Shown here: positions 35,662 through 44,875 of the stretch, piece by piece
How positions within the stretch are numbered: position 1 is the stretch's first letter
How the letters are laid out: each line of letters begins with the position of its first letter
Assembly (NCBI GenBank): GCA_023391095.1
Contig: JAEWBN010000020.1
Span: 1 to 64,000 of the forward strand
DNA length: 64,000 nt
Direction of reading: 5' to 3'
DNA from: Pseudomonadota bacterium
GTDB lineage: Bacteria; Pseudomonadota; Alphaproteobacteria; Rhizobiales; Devosiaceae
Position numbers and translations under genes: made by a program
The notes under the pieces: generated by a model
Database searches by the model: none
What the model saw: only the letters and a program-made list of their open reading frames with translations
Told to the model about the DNA's origin: nothing

Positions 35662-35826
35662 CTGGGATCGTCCGGGGCCGCCAAAGCGCGGTTCTGAATA
35701 TGCGCCGGGAGGCGGCACGCAGCCATAGCATCACCACTTGCGCGCGAACTCAAGGTCTGGGCGCAAGTATCACCGGCTATAGGCCGCGATTTTCAAAAAA
35801 CGCCTCGGCTCTGAAAATCGTGGCGG

Positions 35827-37110
35827 TTATTGCGGTCCCACCCTGGAGGCGTCGATGCTTGCCGGTCGCCCTGCCAGCGCCAGGCTGGTCTCGCGACGCG
35901 GGTTCGACGCAATAACCTTGCCGCCCTTGATCACGGCGAGACGGTTGGCCTTGAGACGGATCGCCTCGATCGTATCTTTGGCCTGCAGCAGCACCATGTC
36001 CGCCTTGCACCCCACCTCAAGACCATAGCCTTCCAGGTGCATGACCTTGGCGGGGCCGTTGGTCACCAGGTCAAAGCATTTGCGCACGTCCTCACGGCTG
36101 GTCATCTGCGCGACATGGAGGCCCATGGAAGCCACCTCGAGCATGTCGCCGCTGCCCATCGAATACCAGGGGTCCATGACGCAGTCGTGGCCGAAGGCGC
36201 AGGTGATCCCATATTTCAGCATTTCGGGGATGCGCGTCATGCCCCGGCGCTTGGGATAGGTGTCGTGACGACCCTGGATCACGATGTTGATCAGCGGGTT
36301 CGCGGTCGCGCTCACATCGGCTTCGGCCATAAGGGCCAGCAGCTTGGACACATAGTAATTGTCCATGGAGTGCATGGACGTCAGGTGCGACGCGTTCACC
36401 CGCCCGTTGAGGCCGAGGCGCTGGGTCTCATAGGCCAGCGCTTCGATGTGCCGGCTCATCGGGTCGTCGGTCTCGTCGCAGTGGATGTCGACCAGAAGCC
36501 CGCGCTCGGCCGCGATTTCGCAGAGGGCCTTCATGCTGGCAGCGCCGTCGGCCATGGTCCGCTCGAAATGGGGAATGCCGCCGACGACGTCGACGCCCAT
36601 GTCCAGTGCCCGGTCGAGCAGGTCGACGGCACCGGGATAACGGTAATAGCCATCCTGCGGGAAGGCGACCAGCTGCAGGTCGATATAGGGCGCGACGCGC
36701 TTCTTGACCTCAAGCAGGGCCTCAACACCGAGGAGACGGTCGTCGCAGATATCGACATGGGTGCGGATGGCCAGAAGGCCCTGGGACACGGCCAGATCGC
36801 AATAAGCGAGCGCGCGTTCGACGACGGCTTCATGGGTCAGGAGCGGCTTGAGTTCGCCCCAGATCTGGATGCCCTCGAGCAATAGCCCGCTCTCATTGTA
36901 GCGCGGCAGGCCGAGCGAGAGCGTGGCGTCCATATGGAAATGCGTATCGACAAAGGGCGGGCTGACCAGCTGCCCTGCTGCGTCGATGACTTCGCCCGCG
37001 TCGCCTCCGAGGTTGTTCCCGACTGCGGCGATGCGGCCGTTCTGCACACCGATATCAATGCCGGTGCGGCCGTCGGGAAGATTGGCGTTGGTGATTTTGA
37101 GGTCAAACAT
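35827..37110 (-). CDS. Cytosine deaminase-like amidohydrolase (CodA family)
   Basis: The ATG at 37108-37110 gives 427 residues. Metal and active-site motifs follow E. coli CodA in order: VDTHFHMDATLS (HxH), then LVDIHCDETDDP (metal His and catalytic Glu), SHLTSMHSMDNYY, and AFGHDCVMDPWYSMGSGDML with the metal Asp. The enzyme should deaminate cytosine or a related pyrimidine or isoguanine-type base. It lies 15 bases after the second nucleoside permease gene, so uptake and deamination are coupled. The exact substrate is inferred. Confidence 0.88.
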   Translation of the reverse strand: MFDLKITNANLPDGRTGIDIGVQNGRIAAVGNNLGGDAGEVIDAAGQLVSPPFVDTHFHMDATLSLGLPRYNESGLLLEGIQIWGELKPLLTHEAVVERALAYCDLAVSQGLLAIRTHVDICDDRLLGVEALLEVKKRVAPYIDLQLVAFPQDGYYRYPGAVDLLDRALDMGVDVVGGIPHFERTMADGAASMKALCEIAAERGLLVDIHCDETDDPMSRHIEALAYETQRLGLNGRVNASHLTSMHSMDNYYVSKLLALMAEADVSATANPLINIVIQGRHDTYPKRRGMTRIPEMLKYGITCAFGHDCVMDPWYSMGSGDMLEVASMGLHVAQMTSREDVRKCFDLVTNGPAKVMHLEGYGLEVGCKADMVLLQAKDTIEAIRLKANRLAVIKGGKVIASNPRRETSLALAGRPASIDASRVGPQ

Positions 37111-37125
37111 GAGAGGCAATCCAGT

Positions 37126-38073
37126 TCAGTGGCGCTGGCCCCTGGTCCAGGGCTGGAGCAGGGCGCGAGGATAGTCGGCCTTGCGGGCGACCAGCACCAG
37201 CGCAAGGATTGAGAGGAGATAGGGCAGCATCAGGAAGACCTGACCGGGCACGACCTGGCCGATCTCGGCCTGGAGGCGGATCTGGAAGGCGTCGAAGGCG
37301 CCAAACAGCAGGGCCCCGAGCAGTGCCTTGCCGGGCTGCCACGATGCGAAGACGACAAGCGCGATGCAGATCCAGCCGCGGCCATTGACCATGCCGAAGA
37401 AAAAGGCGTCGAAGGCCGACATGGTGAGGAATGCTCCACCCAGCGCCATCAATGCCGAACCGGCGATGACAGCGCCGATGCGCAGGCCCAGAACCGACAG
37501 GCCCTGCGCCTCGACCGATGCCGGATTGTCGCCGACGGCGCGGATCGCGAGGCCAAGCGGGGTGCGATAGAGGACGAAGGCGATCATGCCGACCAGCGCA
37601 ATGGCCAGCCATGTGAGCGGTGTCTGCGCAAACAGCGCCGGTCCGATGAAGGGAATATCCGTCAGACCCGGAATGCTGACCGGCTGAAATGGCACGATGC
37701 GTGGCGGGGAACTGACATTGGGCAGGGCGGTACGATAGGTGAAATAGCTGGCGCTGGTGGCGAGGAGGGTAATGCCGATGCCCGAAACGTGCTGGGAAAG
37801 CCCCAGGATAACGGTGAGGAAGGCGTGGAGCGCGCCGAAGACAGCGCCCGCCAGCGCGGCCACCAGCACGCCGCCCCAAAGGCCTGCACCGAGGTAAACG
37901 GCCAGCCAGCCGGCCATCGCGCCTGCAACGAAAATCCCCTCAATGCCCAGGTTGAGCACGCCGGCACGTTCGCAGAGAAGGGCGCCCAGCACGCCGAAGA
38001 TCAGCGGCGTGGCGATGCGCAGGGCGGCGGCCCAGAAATTGGCAGAGCCGAGAATGTCCAGCACGACGTCCAT
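37126..38073 (-). CDS. Nucleoside/nucleobase ABC transporter permease (NupQ type)
   Basis: The ATG at 38071-38073 gives 315 residues, almost wholly hydrophobic, with about eight membrane segments. The motif LCERAGVLNLGIEGIFVAGA is the signature of the branched-chain/nucleoside permeases that work with BMP-type binding proteins. GNGRG-like VNGRGWICIALVVFASWQP near 230 is also typical. It pairs with the permease upstream, two bases away. Confidence 0.92.
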   Translation of the reverse strand: MDVVLDILGSANFWAAALRIATPLIFGVLGALLCERAGVLNLGIEGIFVAGAMAGWLAVYLGAGLWGGVLVAALAGAVFGALHAFLTVILGLSQHVSGIGITLLATSASYFTYRTALPNVSSPPRIVPFQPVSIPGLTDIPFIGPALFAQTPLTWLAIALVGMIAFVLYRTPLGLAIRAVGDNPASVEAQGLSVLGLRIGAVIAGSALMALGGAFLTMSAFDAFFFGMVNGRGWICIALVVFASWQPGKALLGALLFGAFDAFQIRLQAEIGQVVPGQVFLMLPYLLSILALVLVARKADYPRALLQPWTRGQRH

Positions 38074-38075
38074 GT

Positions 38076-39149
38076 CTAGACCTCCCGTGCCTGCGATTGC
38101 CAGCGCAGTCTGAAGCGCAGGAAGAAGCTGCCGACGAGGACGCACAGCAGGCTCAGCGACACAACGAGATCGGCGATATAGCTGGAAATGCCGGTCGCGC
38201 GGCTCATGGAGTCCGCCCCGACGAATACGGCGGCGATGAAGAGCGCGGCCAGCACAGAGCCTATCGGGGAAAGGCCCGCCAGCATGGCGACGACAATGCC
38301 GGAATAGCCGAAGCCGGGCGAGAGATCGGCGGACAGGTATCCCTTGACGCCGGCCACCTCGCTGACGCCGGCGAGACCCGCGAGGCCGCCGGAAATGAGC
38401 GCAACCTTGAGCATGGTTCCGCCCACGGGAATGCCGGCAAAGCGGGCGGCGTCCTTGTTTTCGCCGACAGCCTTGATCTCGAAGCCGAGCACGGTTTTGC
38501 GGACCATGAACCAGACGAGCAGCGCCGAGACGAGGCCGATGACAAGACCCCAATGCATGCGCAGGCGCGGCACGAGCTTGGAGAGCTTTGCCTCGGCGAC
38601 CAGCGGCACGGATTGCGGCCAGCCCATGGCCAGCGGGTCCTTGAGCGGGCCCTCGATCAGCATCTGCACGAAGAGGATGACGACAAAGTTCAGGAGAAGC
38701 GTGATCACCACTTCATCGGCACCGAAACGCTGTTTGAGCAGCGTAGGCACCACCATCATCAGTCCGCCGGTGACGAAGCCGGCAATCATGATGGCGGGGA
38801 TCATCAGCGGGGCCGGCAATTGCAGAAAGCCGGAACCGACAAGCACGGCGGCCAGCGCGCCCATATAGAGCTGGCCTTCTGCGCCGATATTCCAAAGGCG
38901 CGCGCGGAAGGCGACGGCGGCGGCAAGGCCGGTGAGGATAAGCGGGGTGGCGCGGTTCAGCGTCTCTGAAAACGCGAACATCGAGCCGAACGCACCCTGC
39001 ACCATCAGCGCATAGGCTTCGAACGGCGATCCCCCTGCCGCCATGACCGGTATGGCGACCAGGAGAAGCGCGGCAAGGCCTGCGACCAGCGACACGGTCA
39101 GGCGCAGCGCGATGGACGCGTCAGTGCGGGGTTCGAGGCGGAAACTCAT
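38076..39149 (-). CDS. Nucleoside/nucleobase ABC transporter permease (NupP type)
   Basis: The 357-residue protein has about nine membrane segments. FRARLWNIGAEGQLYMGALA is the family signature, and GENKDAARFAGIPVGGTMLK is the cytoplasmic loop that contacts the ATPase. It overlaps the end of the ATPase gene by four bases. The length, above that of the partner permease, is usual for this half. Confidence 0.92.
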   Translation of the reverse strand: MSFRLEPRTDASIALRLTVSLVAGLAALLLVAIPVMAAGGSPFEAYALMVQGAFGSMFAFSETLNRATPLILTGLAAAVAFRARLWNIGAEGQLYMGALAAVLVGSGFLQLPAPLMIPAIMIAGFVTGGLMMVVPTLLKQRFGADEVVITLLLNFVVILFVQMLIEGPLKDPLAMGWPQSVPLVAEAKLSKLVPRLRMHWGLVIGLVSALLVWFMVRKTVLGFEIKAVGENKDAARFAGIPVGGTMLKVALISGGLAGLAGVSEVAGVKGYLSADLSPGFGYSGIVVAMLAGLSPIGSVLAALFIAAVFVGADSMSRATGISSYIADLVVSLSLLCVLVGSFFLRFRLRWQSQAREV

Positions 39150-40693
39150 GAGGCGAGGGCCTCCGTATTGACAGACTGGCCGGCCATGAGCAGCCCGATC
39201 GTCCCGCGATCAAGGTGCTCCGCCGGCCCGGCATCGGTGAGGTGCCCGGCATGGACGACGAGGAACCGGTCGGCAAGGGCAAACAACTCGTCGAGATCCT
39301 CGGAAATCACCAGAACGGCGGCGCCACGGTCGCGGGCGGCGACAATCCGGCGGTGGACTTCGGTCTGTGCGCCGATGTCGAGGCCGCGGGTCGGCTGATT
39401 GGCGAGGATGACGCGCGGATTGCGCTCCAGCACACGGGCGAGGATGAGTTTTTGCACATTGCCGCCGGAAAGGAGGCGCGCTTCGGCATCAGGACCGGGG
39501 CAGCGCACATCATAGGCGGCAATGGCGTCGGCAGCGCGATCACGCATCGCGTTCCGATCCACCAGTCCCATGCGCGAAAGCTCGGGTGAGCGGATGTCTT
39601 CAATGGCAATGTTGTCGGCGACGGTCATCGTGCCGACCACGCCGTCATGCTGGCGATCCTCGGGCATGCGCGCCACGCCATTGGCTACCAGCGCACGGGG
39701 GTCCGCCTTGGTGATCGGTTGATCGTAGAGCCGCAGCGTCCCGCTATCGGGAACGGCAAGGCCGGAAATCAGGGCAGCTATGGCCGCCTGGCCATTGCCG
39801 GACACACCGGCGAGGCCGACGATTTCGCCAGCCCGAAGGGCCAGGCTTGCATTGGTCAGCGCACTGCGACTGCCCGAGCGGGCGAGAGACACATTGTCGA
39901 ACTGGAGCAGGGTTTCGCCGGGATTGCCGGGGGTGCGCGTCACTTCGGCGACGGCCTTGCCAACCATGAGGTCCGCAATGGCGCGACGATCAGCCTGTGC
40001 AGTGGTCAATTCACCCGCCTTCTGCCCGCCGCGGAGCACGAGGATACGGTTGGAAACAGCCAGCACTTCGCCGAGCTTATGGGAGATGAAGATCACGCCA
40101 AGACCATTGGCGGCGAGGCGCCGGAGCACGGTGAAAAGCCCGTCGGCCTCCTGTGGCGTCAGCACGGCCGTCGGTTCATCCAGAATGAGCACGCGTGCGT
40201 CGCGGTACAGCGCCTTGAGGATTTCAACCCGCTGCTTTTCGCCCACGGTCAGCCCGGCGACGCGTCGGTCGAGATCCACGTCGAGCCCGCTTTCGGCAAT
40301 GATCTTTTCGACCTTGGCGCGAGCCTTGCCGCGCGCTCTAAGCGACAAAAGCGGCTCTGTGCCCAGGCGGATGTTGTCGAGGCCGGAGAGGTTCTCGGCC
40401 AGGGTAAAGTGCTGGTGCACCATGCCGATCCCGGCGGCCAGCGCGGCACCGGGGGAACCACGGGGCAGGGTGGTCATGGTGCCATCGGCGGCGCGTACGC
40501 GCACGGAGCCTTCATCCTGCACATAGTGCCCGAAGAGGATGTTCATCAGCGTGGTCTTGCCGGCGCCATTTTCTCCCAGCAGCGCCACGATTTCGCCTTC
40601 TGCGAGATCGAGCGAGATGGCGTTGTTGGCGACAAGCGGGCCGAACCGCTTGGTGATATTGTCCAGCGACAGCAGGGGGATGGGGTCGGTCAT
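39146..40693 (-). CDS. Nucleoside/nucleobase ABC transporter ATPase, two domains
   Basis: The ATG at 40691-40693 gives 515 residues with two ATPase halves. The first has Walker A GENGAGKTT, LTVGEKQRVEILKALY and LILDEPTAVLTPQE. The second has GVSGNGQAA in place of Walker A, LSGGNVQKLILARVL and ILANQPTRGLDIG. The degenerate second Walker A is usual in RbsA/NupO proteins. It drives uptake through the two permeases that follow. Confidence 0.93.
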   Translation of the reverse strand: MTDPIPLLSLDNITKRFGPLVANNAISLDLAEGEIVALLGENGAGKTTLMNILFGHYVQDEGSVRVRAADGTMTTLPRGSPGAALAAGIGMVHQHFTLAENLSGLDNIRLGTEPLLSLRARGKARAKVEKIIAESGLDVDLDRRVAGLTVGEKQRVEILKALYRDARVLILDEPTAVLTPQEADGLFTVLRRLAANGLGVIFISHKLGEVLAVSNRILVLRGGQKAGELTTAQADRRAIADLMVGKAVAEVTRTPGNPGETLLQFDNVSLARSGSRSALTNASLALRAGEIVGLAGVSGNGQAAIAALISGLAVPDSGTLRLYDQPITKADPRALVANGVARMPEDRQHDGVVGTMTVADNIAIEDIRSPELSRMGLVDRNAMRDRAADAIAAYDVRCPGPDAEARLLSGGNVQKLILARVLERNPRVILANQPTRGLDIGAQTEVHRRIVAARDRGAAVLVISEDLDELFALADRFLVVHAGHLTDAGPAEHLDRGTIGLLMAGQSVNTEALAS

Positions 40694-40714
40694 GGGCTCC
40701 TGCTTTATGGGGAG

Positions 40715-40834
40715 AACCCCCACCTAACCTCCCCCTGAGAAAGGGGGAGGGACTGGCTGGCGTTTGAGGCGGGGGCTTTCCAAGCTCACCGTTCGGCTCC
40801 TCCCCCTTTTTCAGGGGGAGGTTGGGTGGGGGTT
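40715..40834. repeat. 120-bp imperfect inverted repeat
   Basis: AACCCCCACCTAACCTCCCC at one end is mirrored by GGGGAGGTTGGGTGGGGGTT at the other, and inner CCCCCTGAGAAAGGGGGAGG and CTCCCCCTTTTTCAGGGGGA add local hairpins. It looks like an intergenic palindromic element of the kind scattered in alphaproteobacterial genomes. The stop codon of the BMP protein gene lies in its right end. It may lower transcription from the binding protein into the ATPase gene. Confidence 0.75.
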
Positions 40835-41819
40835 ACTGGCTCGACTTGGGCTCGCTGTCGTCGATGGCAACGGTGAAGGTCTTGGCGAGGATTTCTTCCT
40901 CTACCTTCTTGGCCGCGGCCACGGCGTCAGGGCCGGCCAGTTCTTCGTCCACGACCAGGCTGGCGCCGCCATGTTCCATGAAGGCGTAGATGCCGTAGTC
41001 AGAAGCGGTGAAGCTGCCAGCCTTCACATCGGCGATGGCCTTTTCGATCATCGGCTCGCCGTGCCAGAGCGCGGATGCGAGGATGGTGCCGGGATAGTCA
41101 GCCGCGGTGTCGATCACATTGCCGATGGCCAGAATACCGCGCTCCTTGGCCGCGTCGGACACGCCGAAACGCTCGGCGTAGAGAATGTCGGCGCCGGCAT
41201 CGACCATGGCGAAGGCGGTTTCCTTGGCCTTCGGGGGATCGTACCAGGAGTTGATGAAGCTCACCGAGAAGGTGACGTCCGGATTGACGGACTGGGCGCC
41301 CGCCATGAAGGCATGCATCAGCCGGTTCACTTCCGGAATGGCGTACCCGCCGACCATGCCGATCTTGTCGGTTTCGGTCTTGAGGCCGGCGATGATACCG
41401 GTCAGGTAGCTGGGCTCGTGGATGAAGTTGTCGAAGGTCGCGAAGTTCGGCTCAACCGGCGGCAGCGAAGAGCCCATCAGGAAGGCGATCTCGGGATATT
41501 CTTCCGCGACCGCGCGGGCCGGCTGCTCGACACCGAAGGCTTCACCGATCATGAGCTGGACGCCCTGCTCGGCATATTCGCGCATCACGCGCTCATAGTC
41601 GGTGTTGGTGACGTTTTCGGAATAGAGATAGTCGATTTCGCCACGCTCTTCAGCGGCGACAAGCGCATTGTGGAGGCGGCTCGCCCACTGCTGTTCGACA
41701 GGCACTGTCCAGACGGCGGCAACCTTGAGGACGTCCTGCGCCCAGGATGCGCCGGTCAGCGACAGTGCGGTGGTGAGGCCGAGGGCCGCAATCATGGCGC
41801 GGCGAGTGATGGTGGTCAT
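40833..41819 (-). CDS. BMP-family nucleoside/nucleobase-binding protein
   Basis: The ATG at 41817-41819 follows AGGGAACG and gives 328 residues. A signal peptide with an RR pair (MTTITRRAMIAALGL to ASWAQ) precedes a BMP/Med-type binding protein: KVAAVWTVPVEQQWASRLHN, NFIHEPSYLTGIIAG, KIGMVGGYAIPEVNRLMHAF, GADILYAERFGV. These proteins bind purine or pyrimidine nucleosides or bases. It is the first gene of a five-gene unit ending with the cytosine deaminase, which suggests cytosine or a similar base as ligand. Confidence 0.9.
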   Translation of the reverse strand: MTTITRRAMIAALGLTTALSLTGASWAQDVLKVAAVWTVPVEQQWASRLHNALVAAEERGEIDYLYSENVTNTDYERVMREYAEQGVQLMIGEAFGVEQPARAVAEEYPEIAFLMGSSLPPVEPNFATFDNFIHEPSYLTGIIAGLKTETDKIGMVGGYAIPEVNRLMHAFMAGAQSVNPDVTFSVSFINSWYDPPKAKETAFAMVDAGADILYAERFGVSDAAKERGILAIGNVIDTAADYPGTILASALWHGEPMIEKAIADVKAGSFTASDYGIYAFMEHGGASLVVDEELAGPDAVAAAKKVEEEILAKTFTVAIDDSEPKSSQ

Positions 41820-41938
41820 TTTCGTTCCCTGTTTGCTTGTTTGTTGGTCGAAGCCTCCCTGCTGCTGATTTAGCGAGCGAAGGGGGCGCAATGGAAGAGC
41901 GTGGCGGCGCTGTCCCCAGATCATGCGTCGCCAAGCAA

Positions 41939-41966
41939 GAGGGGCGCCCCTTGCGGAGCGCCCCTC
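41939..41966 (-). terminator. Terminator-like hairpin after the LLM oxidoreductase gene
   Basis: GAGGGGCGC and GCGCCCCTC form a perfect 9-bp stem with a 10-base loop, six bases after the stop on the minus strand. The following T run is weak (TTGCTT). Confidence 0.55.
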
Positions 41967-41972
41967 GACCGT

Positions 41973-42974
41973 TCAGCGGAAGGCGGGAATGACGTGCCGT
42001 CCGTAATTGGCGATGATTTCTTCCTCGTCGCCACTGTCGAGGTAGATATTGAACTGGGTCACCCCCGCCGCCTCGAGGTCCCGGATCTTGGCGATGTGCT
42101 CGTCGGGTTCGCCGAGGACGCAGAAGCTTTCCACCACGTCGTCCGTGATGAAGTCGAGATAGGGATTATCGGCCTGTCCGTGCTTGGAATAATCGTAGCC
42201 GCGGCGTTTCTCGATATAGCTCGTGAGGCTCGCCGGGACCTTGTCGCTGTCCGAGCCGTATTTTTCGACAATGTCGGCGACATGGTTGCCGACCATGGCC
42301 GGAAACCATTTCACATGCTCGATGGCGCGCTTCTTGTCGCCGAAATAGGCGGGTGCGGCAGCCATGGAGCGGTAGTTGGACATGTCCTTGCCTGCAGCCT
42401 TGCCGGCTTCGATGCATTGGTCGGTGAACCATTTGCAAAGGCCTGGGTCGGCGATTTGCAGAACGACGCCATCAGCGCTTTCACCCGCGGTCTTGAGCGC
42501 CAGTGGACCATAGGCGGCGATCCAGCTGGGCATTTCATGGCCGACGGCCCAGGGAAATTTCACCGCAGCGGGAATTTCGCCATAGGTCACTTCCTCGCCG
42601 CGGACCATGGCTTTGGTCTTGTCGATGAATTCGGCAACACGTTTGAGGGTGGCCGGCTTCTTGCCCATGACGCGCATGGACGAGTCGCCACGACCGACGG
42701 CGAGATCGAAGCGTCCGCCGGACTGCTTGGAAAGCGAACCGAAAATCGAGGCGGCCACGGACCAGTCGCGTATATCGGGATTGGTGACCAGCGGCCCGAA
42801 GCGCATGTCGGTGGTGTGTTCCATGCACATGGCAATGGCAGCGTAGCAATCGCGCCAGAGAATATGGCTGTCATAGAACCAGCAATAGGAAAAGCCGGCA
42901 TATTCGGCGGCGCGCACCAGATAGCGCGCGCGTTCATGCTCGATAAAACCCTTGAAGGTGATCCCGAATTCCAT
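41973..42974 (-). CDS. LLM-class oxidoreductase, predicted F420-dependent (TIGR03842-like)
   Basis: The 333-residue protein is a luciferase-like TIM-barrel flavin/deazaflavin oxidoreductase: MEFGITFKGFIEH, AEYAGFSYCWFYDSHILW, RFGPLVTNPDIRDWSVAAS, GRFDLAVGRGDSSMRVMG and DVVESFCVLGEPDEHIAKI. It fits the group I remember as TIGR03842, predicted to use coenzyme F420, and often near pyrimidine-degradation genes. Here it lies between a nucleobase importer/cytosine deaminase operon and a predicted F420-0 importer. An 18-bp palindrome upstream is shared with the other F420 enzyme gene at 46942-47943. Substrate unknown. Confidence 0.85.
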   Translation of the reverse strand: MEFGITFKGFIEHERARYLVRAAEYAGFSYCWFYDSHILWRDCYAAIAMCMEHTTDMRFGPLVTNPDIRDWSVAASIFGSLSKQSGGRFDLAVGRGDSSMRVMGKKPATLKRVAEFIDKTKAMVRGEEVTYGEIPAAVKFPWAVGHEMPSWIAAYGPLALKTAGESADGVVLQIADPGLCKWFTDQCIEAGKAAGKDMSNYRSMAAAPAYFGDKKRAIEHVKWFPAMVGNHVADIVEKYGSDSDKVPASLTSYIEKRRGYDYSKHGQADNPYLDFITDDVVESFCVLGEPDEHIAKIRDLEAAGVTQFNIYLDSGDEEEIIANYGRHVIPAFR

Positions 42975-43006
42975 TGCTCTCCCCGCGCTCCCTGGATGCC
43001 CAGAAA

Positions 43007-43024
43007 TTTGACCACCCGATCAAA
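43007..43024. promoter_or_regulatory. Palindromic operator, copy A
   Basis: TTTGACCACCCGATCAAA has TTTGA/TCAAA arms and lies 33 bases upstream of the LLM oxidoreductase start. In inverse orientation the site at 47967-47984 reads TTTGACCAAACGATCAAA, identical in 16 of 18 positions. A TetR- or GntR-like dimer is a plausible binder. Confidence 0.65.
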
Positions 43025-43049
43025 TTTTTGAGTGCGCTTGGCCTGAATG

Positions 43050-43850
43050 TCAATCGTGATTCGACCGCGCCGTTGGCACTAGGACGTCGTCATAGACGAT
43101 GAGCGGACGGCCGCTCACCGGATCAGTCACGAAGCGGGCCGAAACCCCATACACCGCCGCCAGCATGGTGGGCGTCAGGACGTCGGATGGCGCCCCTTCC
43201 ATCACGACCTTGCCGTTGGACAGCACAACCAGATGGTCGCAGCGGGCGGCAAGCTGCAGGTCGTGCAGCGCCATGACCACGGTGACGCCCTCGCGCGCCT
43301 TGGTGTGCAGCAAGGTGAGCAGTTGGAGTTGCGCAGAAATGTCGAGATGGCTGGTGGGTTCATCGAGAAGCAGGAGGCGAGGCTCTTGGGCCAGCGCGCG
43401 GGCCATGTGCACGCGCTGCTGTTCGCCGCCAGAGAGCGTATTGAAGCGCCTTTCGGCAAAGTCGGTCATGCCGGTTTCGCCAAGAGCTGCCGCGATAATT
43501 CCCTCGTCATCGGCCGACGGTGTTGTGGCCAGGGCAGACTGGAACGGAATGCGGCCCAGCGCAACGACATCGCGCACGGCGAGGCGTTCTTCGGTGCTCG
43601 CGGCCTGTTCGACATAGGCCGCGAGGCGGGCGCGCTGGCGCCGCGGAAGGGTGCGAAAGTCCACCCCTTCGAACTCGGCCCGTCCAGTTACTTGTGTCAG
43701 GCCCAGCAGCGCCGTGAGCAGTGTCGACTTGCCGGCCCCGTTGGGCCCGATAAGGCCGGTTACGCGCCCGGTCGGGGCGGTAAACGTCGCGCCGGACAGG
43801 ATCGCCTTGCCACCTTTTCTGACGGACAGGTCCCGCACCACAAGGCTCAT
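43050..43850 (-). CDS. Predicted F420-0 ABC transporter ATPase
   Basis: The 266-residue FecE/BtuD-type ATPase has Walker A GPNGAGKST, signature LSGGEQQRVHMARALA, Walker B LLLLDEPTSHLD and the switch region VVMALHDLQLAARC. By itself it would be called a siderophore or cobalamin importer ATPase. The linked binding protein and cofE place it in the cassette I remember as the proposed F420-0 importer (TIGR03873). Its start overlaps the permease stop (ATGA). Confidence 0.85.
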   Translation of the reverse strand: MSLVVRDLSVRKGGKAILSGATFTAPTGRVTGLIGPNGAGKSTLLTALLGLTQVTGRAEFEGVDFRTLPRRQRARLAAYVEQAASTEERLAVRDVVALGRIPFQSALATTPSADDEGIIAAALGETGMTDFAERRFNTLSGGEQQRVHMARALAQEPRLLLLDEPTSHLDISAQLQLLTLLHTKAREGVTVVMALHDLQLAARCDHLVVLSNGKVVMEGAPSDVLTPTMLAAVYGVSARFVTDPVSGRPLIVYDDVLVPTARSNHD

Positions 43851-44848
43851 GTGACCCTCCGGTAGCGCAGGAGGACGAGGAGGAAAATCGGCGCGCCGAC
43901 GAGGGCGGTGATGATGCCCACCGGCAGTTCCCGCGGATCAAACAGGGTGCGCGCCGCCGTATCGGCCCAGACCATGAATATGGCCCCCGCGAGGACGACG
44001 TGGGGCAAGAGCTTATGGTGCTGGGCACCGACAACCAGCCGCACGGCATGGGGCACGACCAGCCCGACAAAGCCGATGGCCCCGCCCACGGCCACCATGA
44101 CGCCGGTCAGCAAGGCCGTCGCGCCCAAGAGCAGCCAGCGCAAGCGCGGCACATCGATGCCGAGAGCCGCAGCCGCATTGTCGCCAAAGGCAAACGCATC
44201 AAGCGCTCGTCCGGACAGGAGAACAATCGGGGCGCAGACCAGCAGCGCGCCCCATACGAGGCCGGCATCGGACCAGAGCGAACCGGAAAGCGTGCCCATC
44301 AGCCAGGCGAGGATTTCGCGATAGCTGTCGCCTGTTGCCGACCAGAAGATCAGGAAGGACGTTGCCGCGGTCGCCAGCGCGGAAATCGAAATGCCAGCAA
44401 GGATCGCCCGGCTGGGGGTCGCGCCGCCGAGCAGTGCCGCGATCAGGAGGGCCAGCGCCAGGGCGGCAAGGCTGCCCAGAAAGGCGCCAAGCGGCATCAG
44501 CAGCGTCAATCCGGCCAGCAGAAACAGGACCGCCCCCAGCGCTGCGCCTGAGGACAGGCCCAATAGGTAGGGGTCGGCCAGGGGGTTGCGCGTCAGCGCC
44601 TGCATGACGGTCCCCGAGAGCGCCAGTCCTGCGCCGATGCCGGCCGCTGTCAGCACGCGTGGCAGGCGCAGCTCCCATACGATGGCGTCCCGCAACCGTG
44701 ACACCGGGCTTTGCTCGATCAGGCCGAGATGATGGAGGATCACCGCCCAGGCTTCTGCGGGCGTGATGTCGGCCGGTCCAAGCGTCACCGCTCCGATCGC
44801 ACTGGCGATCAGAAGCACAAGCAGGATGATGAGGGAAAGCCGCCTCAA
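43847..44848 (-). CDS. Predicted F420-0 ABC transporter permease (FecCD type)
   Basis: A TTG at 44846-44848 opens 333 residues, with about ten membrane segments. Family features are LRLPRVLTAAGIGAGLALSG, ALTRNPLADPYLLGLSSGAA, ILAGISISALATAATSFLIF and GFVGLVVPHAVRLVVGAQHH. FecCD permeases import siderophores, haem and cobalamin. With the adjacent binding protein and CofE it matches the proposed F420-0 importer permease (TIGR03869 from memory). No strong ribosome site precedes the TTG; translation may depend on the small gene upstream. Confidence 0.85.
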   Translation of the reverse strand: MRRLSLIILLVLLIASAIGAVTLGPADITPAEAWAVILHHLGLIEQSPVSRLRDAIVWELRLPRVLTAAGIGAGLALSGTVMQALTRNPLADPYLLGLSSGAALGAVLFLLAGLTLLMPLGAFLGSLAALALALLIAALLGGATPSRAILAGISISALATAATSFLIFWSATGDSYREILAWLMGTLSGSLWSDAGLVWGALLVCAPIVLLSGRALDAFAFGDNAAAALGIDVPRLRWLLLGATALLTGVMVAVGGAIGFVGLVVPHAVRLVVGAQHHKLLPHVVLAGAIFMVWADTAARTLFDPRELPVGIITALVGAPIFLLVLLRYRRVT

Positions 44849-44875
44849 TGGACGGCCGGGACAGTCCCGCTCCGC

